Part shown: one piece after another, positions 10,739 to 21,455 of the stretch
How the letters are laid out: every line of letters starts with the position of its first letter
Numbering within the stretch: position 1 is the first letter of the stretch
Source of the DNA: Lepidostoma basale
Lineage: Eukaryota; Arthropoda; Insecta; Trichoptera; Lepidostomatidae
Length of the DNA stretch: 64,000 nt
Assembly: GCA_022606425.2 (NCBI GenBank)
Contig: JAHDVF020000438.1
Span: 120,001 to 184,000, forward strand
Reading direction: 5' to 3'
Notes under the pieces: generated by a model
Told to the model about the DNA's origin: nothing
Databases searched by the model: none
The model's input: only the letters and a program-made list of their open reading frames with translations
Made by a program: the position numbers and the translations under genes

Positions 10739-11031
10739 AACATTTTATATAAATAGTTATGAAAGAGCTGAAAGGGTTGGATGTAGGTGCCAAAATGAGC
10801 GGAGTGTCAGTAACCTGTCTCTTGTATGCGAATGACGATGTACTACTTGCAGATAACGAGCGTGAACTACAAGTCCTGGTGAATAGTATGTATGAGGTAT
10901 GCATGCGAAATGATCTGATGATGAATGTGAATAAGTCCAAGGTAATGATTTTTGAAAAAGAAGAAATCATGACAGTCTGCAACATTAGCGTGGATGCTGA
11001 AAATTTGGGACAAGTAGATGAATCAAAGAAT
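10739..11031 (+). pseudogene. LINE-A reverse-transcriptase palm fragment
   Basis: An open stretch from 10759 encodes a reverse-transcriptase piece: MSGVSVTCLLYANDDVLLAD, then ERELQVLVNSMYEVC and MMNVNKSKVMIFEKEE. The catalytic box of non-LTR polymerases is YADD; here it reads YANDD, an extra Asn codon inside the box, so even an intact protein would be doubtful. The frame continues to NISVDAENLGQVDE, which joins in register with the start of the copy at 1264. It is therefore the segment just upstream of the C-terminal pieces found elsewhere. The LINE-A at 11044-11490 was inserted immediately after it. Confidence 0.82.
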
Positions 11032-11043
11032 CGAAGATCAACT

Positions 11044-11490
11044 AACTAACTAACTAACTAACCAACCATCACGCCATTTCCCCGGAGGGGTAGGCAGAGA
11101 GGATGGATGGCCACAATGCTGTCCTGGCATACTTCTCGGGTTTCCTCTACATTCATACATCGTACCATGCACGCACGTTGATTATTCCGACTTCGAATGT
11201 CACCGCCTTTTAGTAATTGATTAATTTGGCCATGCCATGTTTTCCTCGGTCGTCCTCGGCTTCTTTTTCCACTCACGCTGCTTGTGTATAACTTTTTTTA
11301 CCATTCTACTCTCATCTATTCGTTCCATATGTCCAAAACATCTCAGGGATCCTTTTTTAGTTTTATCCATGATGCAGTCATCTGCCTTACATTTCTCTCT
11401 TATTTCATCGTTCGGTATTCTATCATACAACGTTTTCCCGCACATTCTTCTTAGTGATCTCATTTCTACTGCGTTTATCCTGCTTTCATC
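11044..11490 (-). mobile_element. LINE-A, 5'-truncated, with 12-bp TSD
   Basis: The 3' tail (AACT)n and CCATCACGCCATTTCCCCGG are at the left. Decayed coding sequence for MRSLRRMCGKTLYDRIPNDE, GSLRCFGHMERIDESRM, SGKRSRGRPRKTWHGQINQ and RACMVRCMNVEE follows. Direct repeats CGAAGATCAACT at 11032-11043 and 11491-11502 flank it. It landed next to a plus-strand LINE-A polymerase fragment in the opposite orientation. Confidence 0.9.
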
Positions 11491-11502
11491 CGAAGATCAA
11501 CT

Positions 11503-12257
11503 CGAAAAAAATCAACAAAATTAATTCCTTAACAGTATTAAAAAATCTGATTATTTAAAGTGTTACTTGGAAAACGTTTTCACATAGAATTAAAAAATAT
11601 TCCTGATCTAACAAGAGAGAATTATCCCAATCGCAGATGAACAAGTTAGCCCCTTGGCAAGTACATAAGCGAGGGCTCCGCTGTTATTTAAGCGATCGGG
11701 AAAGAAAATTGAAATACTTTGAGAGGCAAAAACTTCCAAGAGTACCCTTTCTTAATCGGAACTTTAACAGGTGAAGCCCCTTGACTGAGGAATATCCGCG
11801 AACTAGTGAAGCGTCGCTTAACTCGAAATTGAAATTCCTCCACAATACCGGGAAAGAGAAAGTGTTTGAATGCTTAGCCGAGTCGGGCACTTGTCCCGTC
11901 CGTGCCCAAGTAGCGGCCGGCGTGGGTGCCCGCGCCGGCACTGTTCTCATACTCTCATGCTCTCTCATATCGGCTGACAGATAGTCAGCGAACGTGGGCG
12001 GGGGAATAAATCTTCACACAATTTGGAGACATCGATGAATAAATAGAGTGTCCGTTGCTTTCAGAGAACATCTTTCATTGTAGAAAATACCTTTCTTCAG
12101 CCAGTTCAAACGATTTGTTTTGATCTAAGATTTAATATAACATTTTTATTTTGTCATACCACATACATTCGAATGATTGCAATCTAGAAAACACTTTTCT
12201 TCAACGGGTTCAAACGATTAGTTTTTAGAATTTATACAACATTTTTTATTTGTCATA
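11503..12257. other. Unique stretch with a GC-rich island
   Basis: About 11640-12010 is much richer in GC and CpG than its surroundings (GTAGCGGCCGGCGTGGGTGC near 11910). Open frames run on both strands (11684-11968 minus, 11781-11984 plus) but neither resembles a known protein. It could be an exon, a promoter or a conserved non-coding element; the sequence alone does not decide. Foldback-like GTTCAAACGATT motifs follow at 12106 and 12208. Confidence 0.4.
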
Positions 12258-13245
12258 AATAATAATAATATGCTAACTTTTAAAGCGCCGTTTTTGTGAT
12301 GTGATCACCTCAAGGGCGCATTAAGACGTGTTTTAAATCTAAAGTGGATGAATTTGTTTATTAAGGAAGTATGTTTACAAAGGATGGGAGGGTGGAGAAG
12401 GATATTGAAAGAAGAGTTGGAGCAGGCAACAGAATAAATGGTGCACTTAAAGTTGTCATCGCAAACAAAAGCCTATCCAAAAAAGCTAAGATGGCAGTGC
12501 ACAATGGTGTTCTTGTGCCGACCCTTATGAAGCGAAGAATGGAACTGGTAAAAAAAGGATGAAAGTAGAATAAATGCAGTAGAAATGAGATCTCTAAGAC
12601 GAATGTGTGGCAAATCTGTATATGATAGAGTGACAAATGCAAGTATAAGAAGTGACAGTGATGCGAATGAAAGTGTTATGAACAAAATAAGGAAAGGGTC
12701 ATTAAGATGGTTTGGACACATGGAAACAATGAGTGAAGACAGAATGGTAAAGAAGGTATATGTAAATGAACGGAGCTAGAAATAGAGGAAGGCCGAGAAA
12801 AACGTCGGAAAAATCGACGTGCGTGCATGACAAGGTGTATGAATGTAGAGGAATCGAGAGAAGTATGTCAGGACAGAACAGTGTGGCGTTCCATTCTTTC
12901 TGCCTACCCCTCCGGGGAGACGGCGTGATGGTAAGTTAGTTAGTTTAGTTAGTTAAATCTAAAAATCTAAATGTGAACGCAGTATCTGATTTTCGTGATC
13001 AGTTAGAAAGTATAGTAGAACAAAATATAAATGTTTAAATTGGATATGAAATTTGAAAAAGATGGGTTTTCAGCTTAGATCTGAAGTCTGTTGGATCATT
13101 TATGCATCTGAGGTGTGAAGGAAAAATGTTTCAAGCTGATGGACCGGATTAGGCTGTCCGTTATACAGAGTTCAGATATATAACTTGGTGCCATTCCATG
13201 TAGCGCTTTGAACACTGTCCAGCAGAGTTTATGCTGGATTATTGT
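12258..13245 (-). mobile_element. CR1-like LINE 3' end, split
   Basis: A minus-strand copy of the element also present at 30440-31165 and 34076-34592. It comprises the (AAT)n tail, GCTAACTTTTAAAGCGCCG and CTCAAGGGCGCATTAAGACG (12258-12343). After an inserted LINE-A it resumes at 12953 with AATGTGAACGCAGTATCTG, then reversed coding sequence for PSHLRCIND-type and FKALHG-type segments up to 13245. An internal deletion near 13147 joins GATGGACCGG to AGGCTGTCCG. Confidence 0.8.
12344..12952 (+). mobile_element. LINE-A inserted in CR1-like copy
   Basis: A 5'-truncated LINE-A starting at codons for VDEFVY..GSMFTKDGRVEKD and running through RRVGAGNRINGALKVVIANK and AVHNGVLVPTLM to a frameshift. It then continues with MRSLRRMCGKSVYDRVTNAS, GSLRWFGHMETMSEDRM, a deletion, and the 3' end GGAGACGGCGTGATGG with (TTAG)n. 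About 11 bp (TTAAATCTAAA) is repeated at 12333-12343 and 12953-12963. Confidence 0.85.
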
Positions 13246-13257
13246 ATTACTGGATTA

Positions 13258-13700
13258 CATATTACTTTATTTTACTATTGAGCACATTGAACCCGTTGAA
13301 AGGTATTTCTACTGCAATCATTCAATATATGTATATTGAATGATTGCAATAAAAAATACCTTTCTTCAACAGGTTCAAACGATTAGTGTTAAACTCTTTT
13401 TTAATCTAAGAACTAATATTACATTTTTGTTTGAACATTTTATTTTACTATTACGCACACACATGTTTTGTATATGTGTGTGCTCAAATAGTCAAAAAAT
13501 ATTTCTCCAACAGGTTCAAACGACTTGTTTTGATCTAAGAATAAATAAAGCATTTTTAACGAATGGTTTTCATTCTTCCTCGGTGTAAAAATCTTATTAG
13601 ATAATGATTTTTACACAGAGGAAGGGTTAAAACCATCCGAAACATGACTGTGCTAAATATTGAAACAAAGGTTTGTGGTAAAACAAAGTTTTGTAATATT
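13258..13700. repeat. Cluster of foldback sequences
   Basis: Three inverted pairs lie here. GCAATCATTCAATATA pairs across 13314-13350. ACCTTTCTTCAACAGGTTCA is repeated in altered form near 13359 and 13500. GGTTTTCATTCTTCCTCGG..AAAAATC pairs with GATTTTTACACAGAGGAAGG at 13563-13640, next to CGAAACATG (13638-13646). They appear to be remnants of one or two palindromic families. Confidence 0.55.
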
Positions 13701-13767
13701 TATTCAAATAAATATTCACAACAATAGTGAAGGTAAGGATAATACGAAAAAAAGTTAAATTATTTAT

Positions 13768-14005
13768 ATTGTATCTCAATAGAGACGAAGATGCAAATTG
13801 GAAACTGAACATGGTTGATCAAGGTGTTTACAGGACTTATGACCTGTCATTGGTTGAGTTAAGTGCACACTTTATGTAATTACAACATTCCCCCTTCCAC
13901 CTTTGTTATGACCACGTCTGACAATTTTTTGGAAGTTGTATATATATGTTAAAGTCCAACGCCAGAATTCACATGTCAGTTTCAATGCGCCATCTGTGAA
14001 GATTA
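13768..14005 (-). repeat. Repeat D copy
   Basis: Reverse-complement copy of the family at window position 1. It starts at the shared terminus TTGTATCTCAATAGAGACG and runs to GCGCCATCTGTGAAG. A second inverted copy of just the terminus (ATCTTCGTCTCTATTGAGAT) lies at 14238-14257. The 13768-14264 interval is therefore bounded by inverted repeats, which may be chance pairing of two copies or a composite element. Confidence 0.65.
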
Positions 14006-14264
14006 GGTATATTACTTTAAACTGAAAATCATTGGTTTATTAAAAAAAAAATCAGTTTTTCCAAGCAATATGAAGTCTTTAAACTCCCATATCTCCAAAC
14101 TGTATATTTGCACTTGTTTCGGTTTTACACTCACGGTGCGATATGTTAATCTTAAAGATTAATCTATATATAATCTACATACTAACGCCATCTATGAAGA
14201 TTTATGTTTATTAAGCATTAAGCAGAACATCTTTAAATCTTCGTCTCTATTGAGATACAATTAA

Positions 14265-14825
14265 ATCATAAAAATTGATAACCCGCAATGGGTGAAATCC
14301 AGTATTCGTATACAAGTAACATTAAAAAAAATAAAAAATAAAATTATAAATTATAATAAATTTTGAGTTGGTTCATAGACACATGGATATCGATAGACAT
14401 TCGGTTCGTATTTTTAACGAATGCCAGCAAATTATAATTAGTTTCGATCAACGAATACGAAAAATCAAAACATACTTCTTAAAACACAAACAAACACTAA
14501 ATTCACATTCAATTAGATTTCAATGTTAATTTTTGTTAGACATCGTGAGCTTGTATACCTTATAATTATGCTAATATAATTTATTCTGAAACTGCCGTAA
14601 AAATCCATGTACTTTTTTCTGCATATAAAGAGATTATAATTTACAACGCAAACAAAAAATCTAATTAATAGAATCAGCTAAAGGTGAGAACTTGAATAAT
14701 TTGAGTCAACATGGCCAGTAAGCGTTAATTAAAATTCAAATGCGAATAGTATGTGTTTAATATATACACATGTGCATGGGTATATAATGAAGTTAATACT
14801 GTATAGAATAAATGGTGGATTAATT
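14265..14825. other. A+T-rich spacer
   Basis: No gene or repeat family recognised. Confidence 0.5.
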
Positions 14826-15062
14826 TTATCTCAATAGAGACGAAGATGCAAACTGGAAACTGAATATGGTGATCAAGGTGTTTACAGGACTTATGAACTG
14901 TCATTGGTTGAGTTAAGCGAACGCTTTATGTAATTACAACATTCCCCATTCCACCTTTCTTATGACCACCATGTCTGACAAATTTTTGGAAGTTGTATGT
15001 ATGTTAATATCCAACACCACAATTCACATGTCAGTTTCAATGCGCCATCTATGAAGATTAGA
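14826..15062 (-). repeat. Repeat D copy
   Basis: About 237 bp, the same boundaries as the copy at 13768: ATCTCAATAGAGACGAAGAT at one end and GCGCCATCTATGAAGATTAG at the other. The two copies lie in the same orientation about 1.06 kb apart. Confidence 0.7.
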
Positions 15063-15107
15063 ATAAATGGTGGTTAAAACGAGCCAATTCAAAAAATCTA
15101 AGCCAGA

Positions 15108-16095
15108 AGTGAAGCATGGAATTGGCAAAATAGCATAAAGTATAATAAATTCTGTAGAAATAAGATATTAGATGAATGTTGTAAATCTGTATACGGTAGA
15201 GAGTAAAAACAAATGCACTAACTAACTAACTAACTAACCATCACGCCGTCTCCCCGAAGGGGTAGGCAGAAAGAATGGACTGCCACACTTTCCTTTCCTG
15301 ACATATTTCTCTCGCTTCCTCAACATTCATACATCGTGTCATGCATGCGCGTCGATTTCTCTGACTTCTCACATGGCCGACATTCAATATTTGATTTATT
15401 TGATCGTGTCACTTTTCCTAGGTCTTCCTCTATTTCTGGTTCCATTTACACCGATAACATATAATTTTTTTACCATTCATTCTTCATTTATTCTTTCCAT
15501 ATGTCCAAACCATCTTAATGATCCTTTTATTATTTTGTTCATAACACCATCATTCGCTCCGCAATCACTTCTTATATTTTCATTCGACACTCTATCATAC
15601 ACAGAGTATCTACACATTCGTCTAAGAGATCTCATTTCTACTGCATTTATTCTACTTTCATCCTTCTTTTGCCAGTAGGAATAAGATATTAAATGAATGT
15701 GTTGTAAATCTGTATAAGATAGAGAGTAAAAACAAATTCAAATACCAATACGAAATTAATAGAGAGCGAATAAAAGTGTTATAAACAAAATAATAAAAGG
15801 ATCAAAATAAGGATTAAGATGGCTTGAACACACGGGCAAAATTAATGGTAAATAAAGTGTATGTAAACAACGTGAACGGAACAAGAAATTGAGCATGACC
15901 GAGGAGAAAACGTAGTACGATCAAATCAATTAAATGCTAAATGTCGGCCACCTCAGGAGTCGGAGAAATCGACGTGCGCGTATGACATGGTGTATGAATG
16001 TTGAGGAAGCGAGAGAAATGTGTAAGGAAAGACTGTGACGGTTCATTAATTCTGCCTACCCCTTCGGTAAGACAGCGTGATGGTTAGATAGTTGC
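15108..16095 (+). mobile_element. Old LINE-A, interrupted by a second LINE-A
   Basis: The plus-strand host copy is strongly decayed. 15108-15220 covers the AWNWQ..SINSVEIR region and 15675-16095 covers the rest, to the 3' end GACAGCGTGATGGTTAG. Many indels and stops make it an old insertion. The part 15154-15220 is repeated at 15675-15738 on the other side of the inserted copy. Confidence 0.75.
15221..15674 (-). mobile_element. LINE-A nested in LINE-A
   Basis: A minus-strand copy with the (AACT)n tail and CCATCACGCCGTCTCCCCG at the left, breaking inside the codons for NWQKKDES at the right (CTTTTGCCAGT). It is flanked by a diverged direct repeat of about 64 bp (15154-15220 and 15675-15738), much longer than the 9-14 bp duplications seen for other copies. 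Confidence 0.8.
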
Positions 16096-16458
16096 CTTTC
16101 TCATTATCTACTTTGTATATTAGATCAAACTTCGAAATTTATGAAAAATGAAAGTAATAGACTTGATATTTTTAGAAATTTCCTGTATAAACAATCCCGA
16201 GAAGAAATCCCAGATGGTTATGTCTTACAAATCTTAATTTAAATCTCTTATCGAAGCTTACTCATACCCTACTCGTGCCTAAAGGATGGTCCATGTAACT
16301 GGGTTTTTAAACAATGTTAGATAATACTAGATTAAAAAGACATCAATCTCTTATATTATATTATAAGTAAATATTACCAACAATAAAAATAAAAAGAGTA
16401 ATGTGTATCAGAAAAACTGGAAACTTTTCAGTATGTAAAAATATATAATATTATATAT
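16096..16458. other. A+T-rich spacer
   Basis: Nothing recognised. Confidence 0.5.
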
Positions 16459-16770
16459 ACAGTACACTCCCGATTTTCCGGGATGGATGGTGAAAAAAAA
16501 TCCCGTATAATCGATTTCCCGGTTGATGCGAAAACATGAAAAAAATGTAAACAAAGAGAAATTTAAAACTGCGCTATACGCGCTTAGTAAGACGCACGTG
16601 TTGACAGCGTCACACTTTTTGACTGGCGGTTCAATAAATATTTAACGGTAGAACCATTTTTAAACATTTGAATTATTTCGAGTTTTTGGTCAATTGAAAG
16701 TACGACTCGTTTGCGTTTATCCATTATTATAGACACCTTTTCATAGTAAAATAAAATTAACCACAATGTT
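16459..16770 (-). pseudogene. pogo/Tigger-like transposon remnant
   Basis: The left end CAGTACACTCCCGATTTTCC, preceded by TA, resembles Tigger/pogo termini. On the minus strand an open frame starts at Met 16724 and reads MDKRKRVVLSIDQKLEIIQM, then FKNGSTVKYL. This is the N-terminal CENP-B/psq-type helix-turn-helix of Tigger and Jerky transposases. It ends after about 45 residues and runs directly into the 3' end, so the catalytic core is deleted. The far (5') terminus beyond 16770 was not found. Confidence 0.7.
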
Positions 16771-16799
16771 TTATGAGAATGAACTACTCTGCGGGTGCT

Positions 16800-17515
16800 T
16801 TATTGCAAACTCGAAATTTATATAATTTTTACGATATCGAGTATACCAATGTCATTTGAAATAAACGCTGCAACTGATGTTATCGAACAATACTTACAAA
16901 AGCGTTTTAGGTTATTTAAAGGTTACCAAACAAATCCTTTAAAGCTGGCTGGCTCTCTATGACCAACATAAGCTTTGCACAACCTAACCAGCTTAGCCTG
17001 CAAAGACTTCGATATACCTATGACCTTTCCAACGTGGGTTCTATTATGTTTATACATTACATAAATGAATCATTATTGAATTGTGGGATTTCCGTACAAA
17101 TCCTTTAGCGTTTATTCACTTTAATAATTTGCATAATATGTTTAAACGTATCATAACAGAAACTGAAGAGAACTGAAAGAGTAAATATATAAAAACGATT
17201 TAAATTAAAATTAAAAAAATATGTGTAGCAATGTAAGCTGAAGAAATCTTACTTCGTTCGCGGTGCTGGACTCTTGAGTGAATTAAAAATGTGTTATAAA
17301 TTGATATCAATTTGATATAAATTTCAAAGAACATATTGATATCAATTTCAAAGAGCAACGTGGTCCTGGCCGAAGGCGAACGTCTTGGCTGCCTAATATT
17401 AAAGACTAGACTGGAATAAGGAGCATGGAAAAGTTATTCCAGGCGACGCAAGACAAAATAGCCTTTACAGAGATGATTGCAAAACTTGATATGGTACAAG
17501 AAGACGAATAAATTG
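16800..17515. other. Unique A+T-rich sequence
   Basis: A short direct repeat built on ATTGATATCAATTTCAAAG-like units lies at 17298-17357. No gene recognised. Confidence 0.45.
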
Positions 17516-17519
17516 ATAC

Positions 17520-17955
17520 ATAGCTGGCAAAAAAGGGTGAAAGTAGGATAAATGCCGTAGAAATGAGATCACTGAGAAAGATGTGCGGGAAAACGATATG
17601 TGATGGAATACCGAACGACGAAATAAGGAAGAAATGTAAGGCAGATGATTTTATCATAAGTAAAATTAAAAAAGATGGTTTGCACATATGGAACGAATGG
17701 ACGAGAGAAGAATGGTTAAAATGTTGTATACAAGCAATGTGAGTAGAAAGAGAAGCCGTGGATGATCAAGCATGGCATGACCAAATTAATCAAATACTGA
17801 AAGGCGGCCACATTCGAAGTCGGAAAAATCGACGAGCTTGCATGTAAAAATGTATGAATGTGGAGGAATCTAGAGAGGTATATCAGGAGAGAATGGTATG
17901 GTGGTCCATCCTCTCTGTATACCCCCCGGAGAAACGGCGTGATGATTGGTTAGTT
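17520..17955 (+). mobile_element. LINE-A, 5'-truncated
   Basis: Starts near CTGGCAAAAAAGG (the NWQKKDES codons). It continues with degraded RINAVEMRSLRKMCG, CDGIPNDEIRKKCKADD, SRKRSRG and HDQINQILKGGHIRSRKNRR segments to CGGCGTGATGATTGGTTAG. Several frame changes are present. No convincing target duplication was found. Confidence 0.78.
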
Positions 17956-18227
17956 AATATAAAATAAGCATGATAAATGTACACATGCAACGTATGTACA
18001 CATATAGGTATGTCGCGACAGGAATGAACTTGCGCGTCACTACTCACGAGGTATCCTTCTTTGTGCGGCGACTATTAATACATACCTAAAATTCGCGCTT
18101 AAGGAACTGCTGACTCCATAGAAAATGCATGAAATGTCCATACCTGAAATTAAAAAAAATATCTTTTAGTTTTTTATGCACAGTTCGTCATAATAAGTAG
18201 GTTCAGTGAATTGAATGGTTGAAGTAA
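17956..18227. other. Spacer
   Basis: Nothing recognised. Confidence 0.45.
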
Positions 18228-18347
18228 AATAGACACTAAGTTCCAAAAAAAAAATGCAGTTTTGTTCTATCTGACATATAATACAATAGAACGAAACTGC
18301 ATACTTAGTTTTTTTGTATTTTTTTTTTGGTACTTATTGCCTATTTT
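18228..18347. repeat. Imperfect palindrome
   Basis: AAAATAGACACTAAGTTCC..TGCAGTTTTGTTCTAT pairs with ATAGAACGAAACTGCATACT..TTATTGCCTATTTT. Poly-A/poly-T runs lie in the arms. It resembles the foldback families in form but has no CGAAACATG core. Confidence 0.65.
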
Positions 18348-18479
18348 CATTCAATTATTGAACATGATAAATAAAATAAAATTTTATTTTTATATAAGGA
18401 AATTTTATTTTATTTTAAGATTATAAACCTCAATATACGAGTACAAGATTCACCGTCTTAAATCGGTTTGTATTACACT

Positions 18480-18710
18480 AAGACGGCAAATAAGATCCAT
18501 CAACGCGTGGTTTTATTATAACACCCGGACGCCCTTGGAAACGACAAGGTCGGCCAAACCTTCCACCACATTGTTATAGAACTAGAGAAGAAGCCACTAT
18601 TTAGGGTCATCCTTACGAGACCGGCTTGCCATTAATACTAAGAAGATACTACTGATGACGAAAGTTTACGACCTTCGAAACATGTAAAGACAAATAAACG
18701 CAAAAGTTGG
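18480..18710 (+). repeat. Foldback-like repeat half
   Basis: It has the typical ending of the foldback families: ACTGATGACGAAAGTTTACG, CCTTCGAAACATGTAAAG (CGAAACATG at 18676-18684) and AATAAACGCAAAAGTTGG. The other arm is not evident. Confidence 0.45.
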
Positions 18711-18954
18711 AAAACTGAGTTTTAATTCAGGGATATAATGCATGTTACTAATTTAGTATTGGAAGACAATAAAAAATATTAATATGTATTTTTCTATGAC
18801 AAAATGACGGTTAAGTATCAAAAATTATAAGCTTTTTAAATGAGAACCCTCTTAATTCAAAAAGCGTCCAACTTCTGACAAACTGTTAATGGAACATCTT
18901 GATGATTGTGGTTTTAATTTGGTAAAACTTCATTCTATTACGAGTATGTATTAA

Positions 18955-19075
18955 AAAAACGATTGTTTTTTGGTCTTACAAGGATTATTTAGTTAGTTAT
19001 ATATAAAAACAATTATATAAACAAGAGTGACAAATTTGTTTCGCCTTGCGTGGGCATTCTCTAACTTTATTACTT
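18955..19075. repeat. FB4 foldback half
   Basis: ACGATTGTTTTTTGGTCTTA, then GTGACAAATTTGTTTCGCCT and TGCGTGGGCATTCTC, match the left arm of the FB4 element at 36006-36110. Confidence 0.6.
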
Positions 19076-19907
19076 GTGATGAAATCATTTGCCTAACATC
19101 TTCCTTATTCCGTCGATCGGTATTATATCCGAGTATATCGCGTAAAAGTTAATGAAATCGTGTATGTGTATGACCCGGATAAAAAAAAAAATATATATTG
19201 TAGAATTAAAACTATGTAAAATTCTGAGAATATATTACGATACATGTAAGCCTTACACTTGGATAATACAGGGAAAAAATACACCTACAAGATTAAGTTT
19301 ATACAAATGCTCATTATTTTTAATACGGCGTTAACCATCAAAACGTTCTTTGTCTTCCGTAATGAATAACAACACAAGCAATTTATTAAAGTCACTGTAG
19401 TCTTGTCTGTTTGCTTATTATACTAAGACGAAGCGTGTTTAATTAAGGAAAAATATTGCTATTTGAATATAATTTAGTCATTAGCCGCTTATTTGCCTGT
19501 AGGTAATCCCATAATAGAGTCTGTAATTCGACGGACAACGCAATTTAACGACTAGCAGATGATAATAGGAGCCTAAACACATTAATCTATTGGAAATCTT
19601 TATTGCCCATTAAGTACAGTTTGAGCGTAAGGTCAGTCTCAAAACCAAAATTATCGGAGATTCGTTAGGTAAACGGAACAAGGTAAAGCCCGACATACAC
19701 ATTCGGATTTATAAGCCAGATCCGTCGTACATAAGGAGAGAATATTCAATGTAAAGTTTGAATTTCTGTCCTTCTGTTCGTCCGGAACACGTGCACGGAC
19801 GCATTTAAGCTAAATATCCCCGTCTGGATTGAAAATTCTATCCCTTTTACGGAATAAAAGCGTCATATGGTAAGTCCCGGGGAACAACTGTATGCTACGA
19901 GTACGTA
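19076..19907. other. Apparently unique sequence
   Basis: Moderate GC and no recognised repeat or protein. It may be single-copy intergenic or intronic DNA. TACGAGTAC occurs at 19896. Confidence 0.4.
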
Positions 19908-20795
19908 TTTATTGTTTCTTGAACAATATTGTAAAATTTCATATTAAATCAAATAATTAAAGTATAAATGAAAACGTCTGTTTTTTAGAAGTTTTATTAT
20001 ATTTTATGGGCAAGACATGTTTAGCCTTGTAATTGTCAAATGTTTTTAGCAAGGTGAAATATGTCTTCTTATTCTTAGTTTAGGCTTAGTGGACTGTTTT
20101 TTTTAAGAGGAATTGGCCTCCTGCGAAGTCGACTCCCAGCTGTCGATCCATCTCTTAGGTGGTCTGCCCGGGGGTCGTCTACCATGGGGCTGGCCGTGAA
20201 ACACAATAAAGGGGAGTCTGGATGGATCCATTCTGTGCATACCAGTATCCACGTGTGCATACCAGTATCTTCTCCTTTGCCTTCCCCACCGAACGACATC
20301 CTCGACCTCGCATATCTCCCTTATCCGTGTATTCCTTTTCGCTCTTGCAGTGTCTTGCCAGATATATTTCTGAGCGTCTTCATTTCTGACACTCTGAGCG
20401 CGTTTTTTGTGATTGTGGTGTCCGCTCTGCACTCGATCCCATATGTCATGATGGGTCGCACACAAGTCTTATAATTTTTTACTTCGCTGCCGATCTTCAT
20501 GTCAGGGTTTTTCCAGATTGAATTCTTCAAGCATCCTGAAATGACCGCAGCCTTGTTTACTTGCCACATCACTTCACATGGTAGATCCGTTTTCCCACAC
20601 AAGTTCAAACCCAAATATCTGAATTTTTCCACCTGTTCCACTGAAACACCCCACAGATACGCTACATCCCACCTGAACTCGAGGGAATACTATACTTTTG
20701 GTCTTTGTCAAATATGTCTTTTCCATAAAATATAATAAAACTTTCAGAAAACAGACATTTTTATTCGTATTAAGTATGCTATGCAGTGAAAAATT
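19908..20795. repeat. FB1 foldback element split by LINE-B
   Basis: The left arm (19908-20067) runs from ATTGTTTCTTGAACAATATTG through AAACGTCTGTTTTTTAG and GACATGTTTAGCC to the loop. The right arm resumes at 20710 with AAATATGTCTTTTCC and continues with ATAATAAAACTTTCAGAAAA to CAGACATTTTTATTCG. Joined across the insertion it is a normal FB1. Confidence 0.8.
20068..20709 (-). mobile_element. LINE-B, 5'-truncated, with 11-bp TSD
   Basis: A 642-bp minus-strand insertion flanked by AAATATGTCTT at 20057-20067 and 20710-20720. The frame (with shifts) gives VEKFRYLGLNL, QVNKAAVISGCLKNSIWKN, YKTCVRPIMTYGIECRADTT, VSEMKTLRNISGKTLQER, RIREICEVEDVVRWGRQRRR and GRPPGRPPKRWIDSWESTSQ. This is the post-polymerase region of a non-LTR retrotransposon. 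The 3' end reads CAGTCCACTAAGCC and a (TTCTTA)-like tail. The closest relative is at 49205-49885. Confidence 0.85.
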
Positions 20796-20924
20796 ATATA
20801 CATAATAGTAATTTTACTACTAATCTTGGGTACATTAAAAAAAACATTTTCTTTTCATTGGTACTTTGCTTTTTGATCCATGGTGTTTATCTCATGCATC
20901 ATGCTGTTTATTCAATTAAACATA

Positions 20925-20990
20925 TTTTATAATGTTGCAATATCATAGTGTTTCGGCCAAAACAATGGAACATCTAGAAAAATATACATT
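20925..20990 (+). repeat. FB2 terminal fragment
   Basis: ATCATAGTGTTTCGGCCAAA and ACAATGGA match the FB2 ends at 39178-39206 and, inverted, 51940-51965. Nothing is recognised from 20991 to 21455. Confidence 0.55.
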
Positions 20991-21455
20991 TCAACATCAT
21001 CAATTTTCTGCATTATTAACTACGAGATAAAATTACGAATATACTTAAGAAAAAATATGTACGAGTTTGTGGAAGTCAGTCTTAAGTTTCTTCTTTAAAT
21101 AAACGATGTAAAATAATCCTTCCGATAAAACGTTCACTTTATTGGATTCGATTTTTAAACACGACGGTCATTTCCCCGAAACGAATAAATTTGTTTTCAA
21201 GTTTTCCCGTGATTCACGATTTTCCGTGCACATATATAACTTCTCTTACGAAAATAATACGATGATAAATAAGTCAGTTAGTCTGACACAAGTGGAAATA
21301 TATATGGAGTGATCCAACGGTTAAAAATAAGTTGAAATATCATCGTGGACAGCCCATAAGATTCATCACAACATTTTAATATGTTTTATTTAGTATAGAT
21401 TATTTCTATAAAAAAATCTACCTAAGATAATGGCCGTGGGCATGACAATAATTCT

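Noticed and set aside
20103..20465. Overlapping minus frames as two host genes
   Set aside because: They are frame-shifted parts of one LINE-B copy with a target duplication around it.
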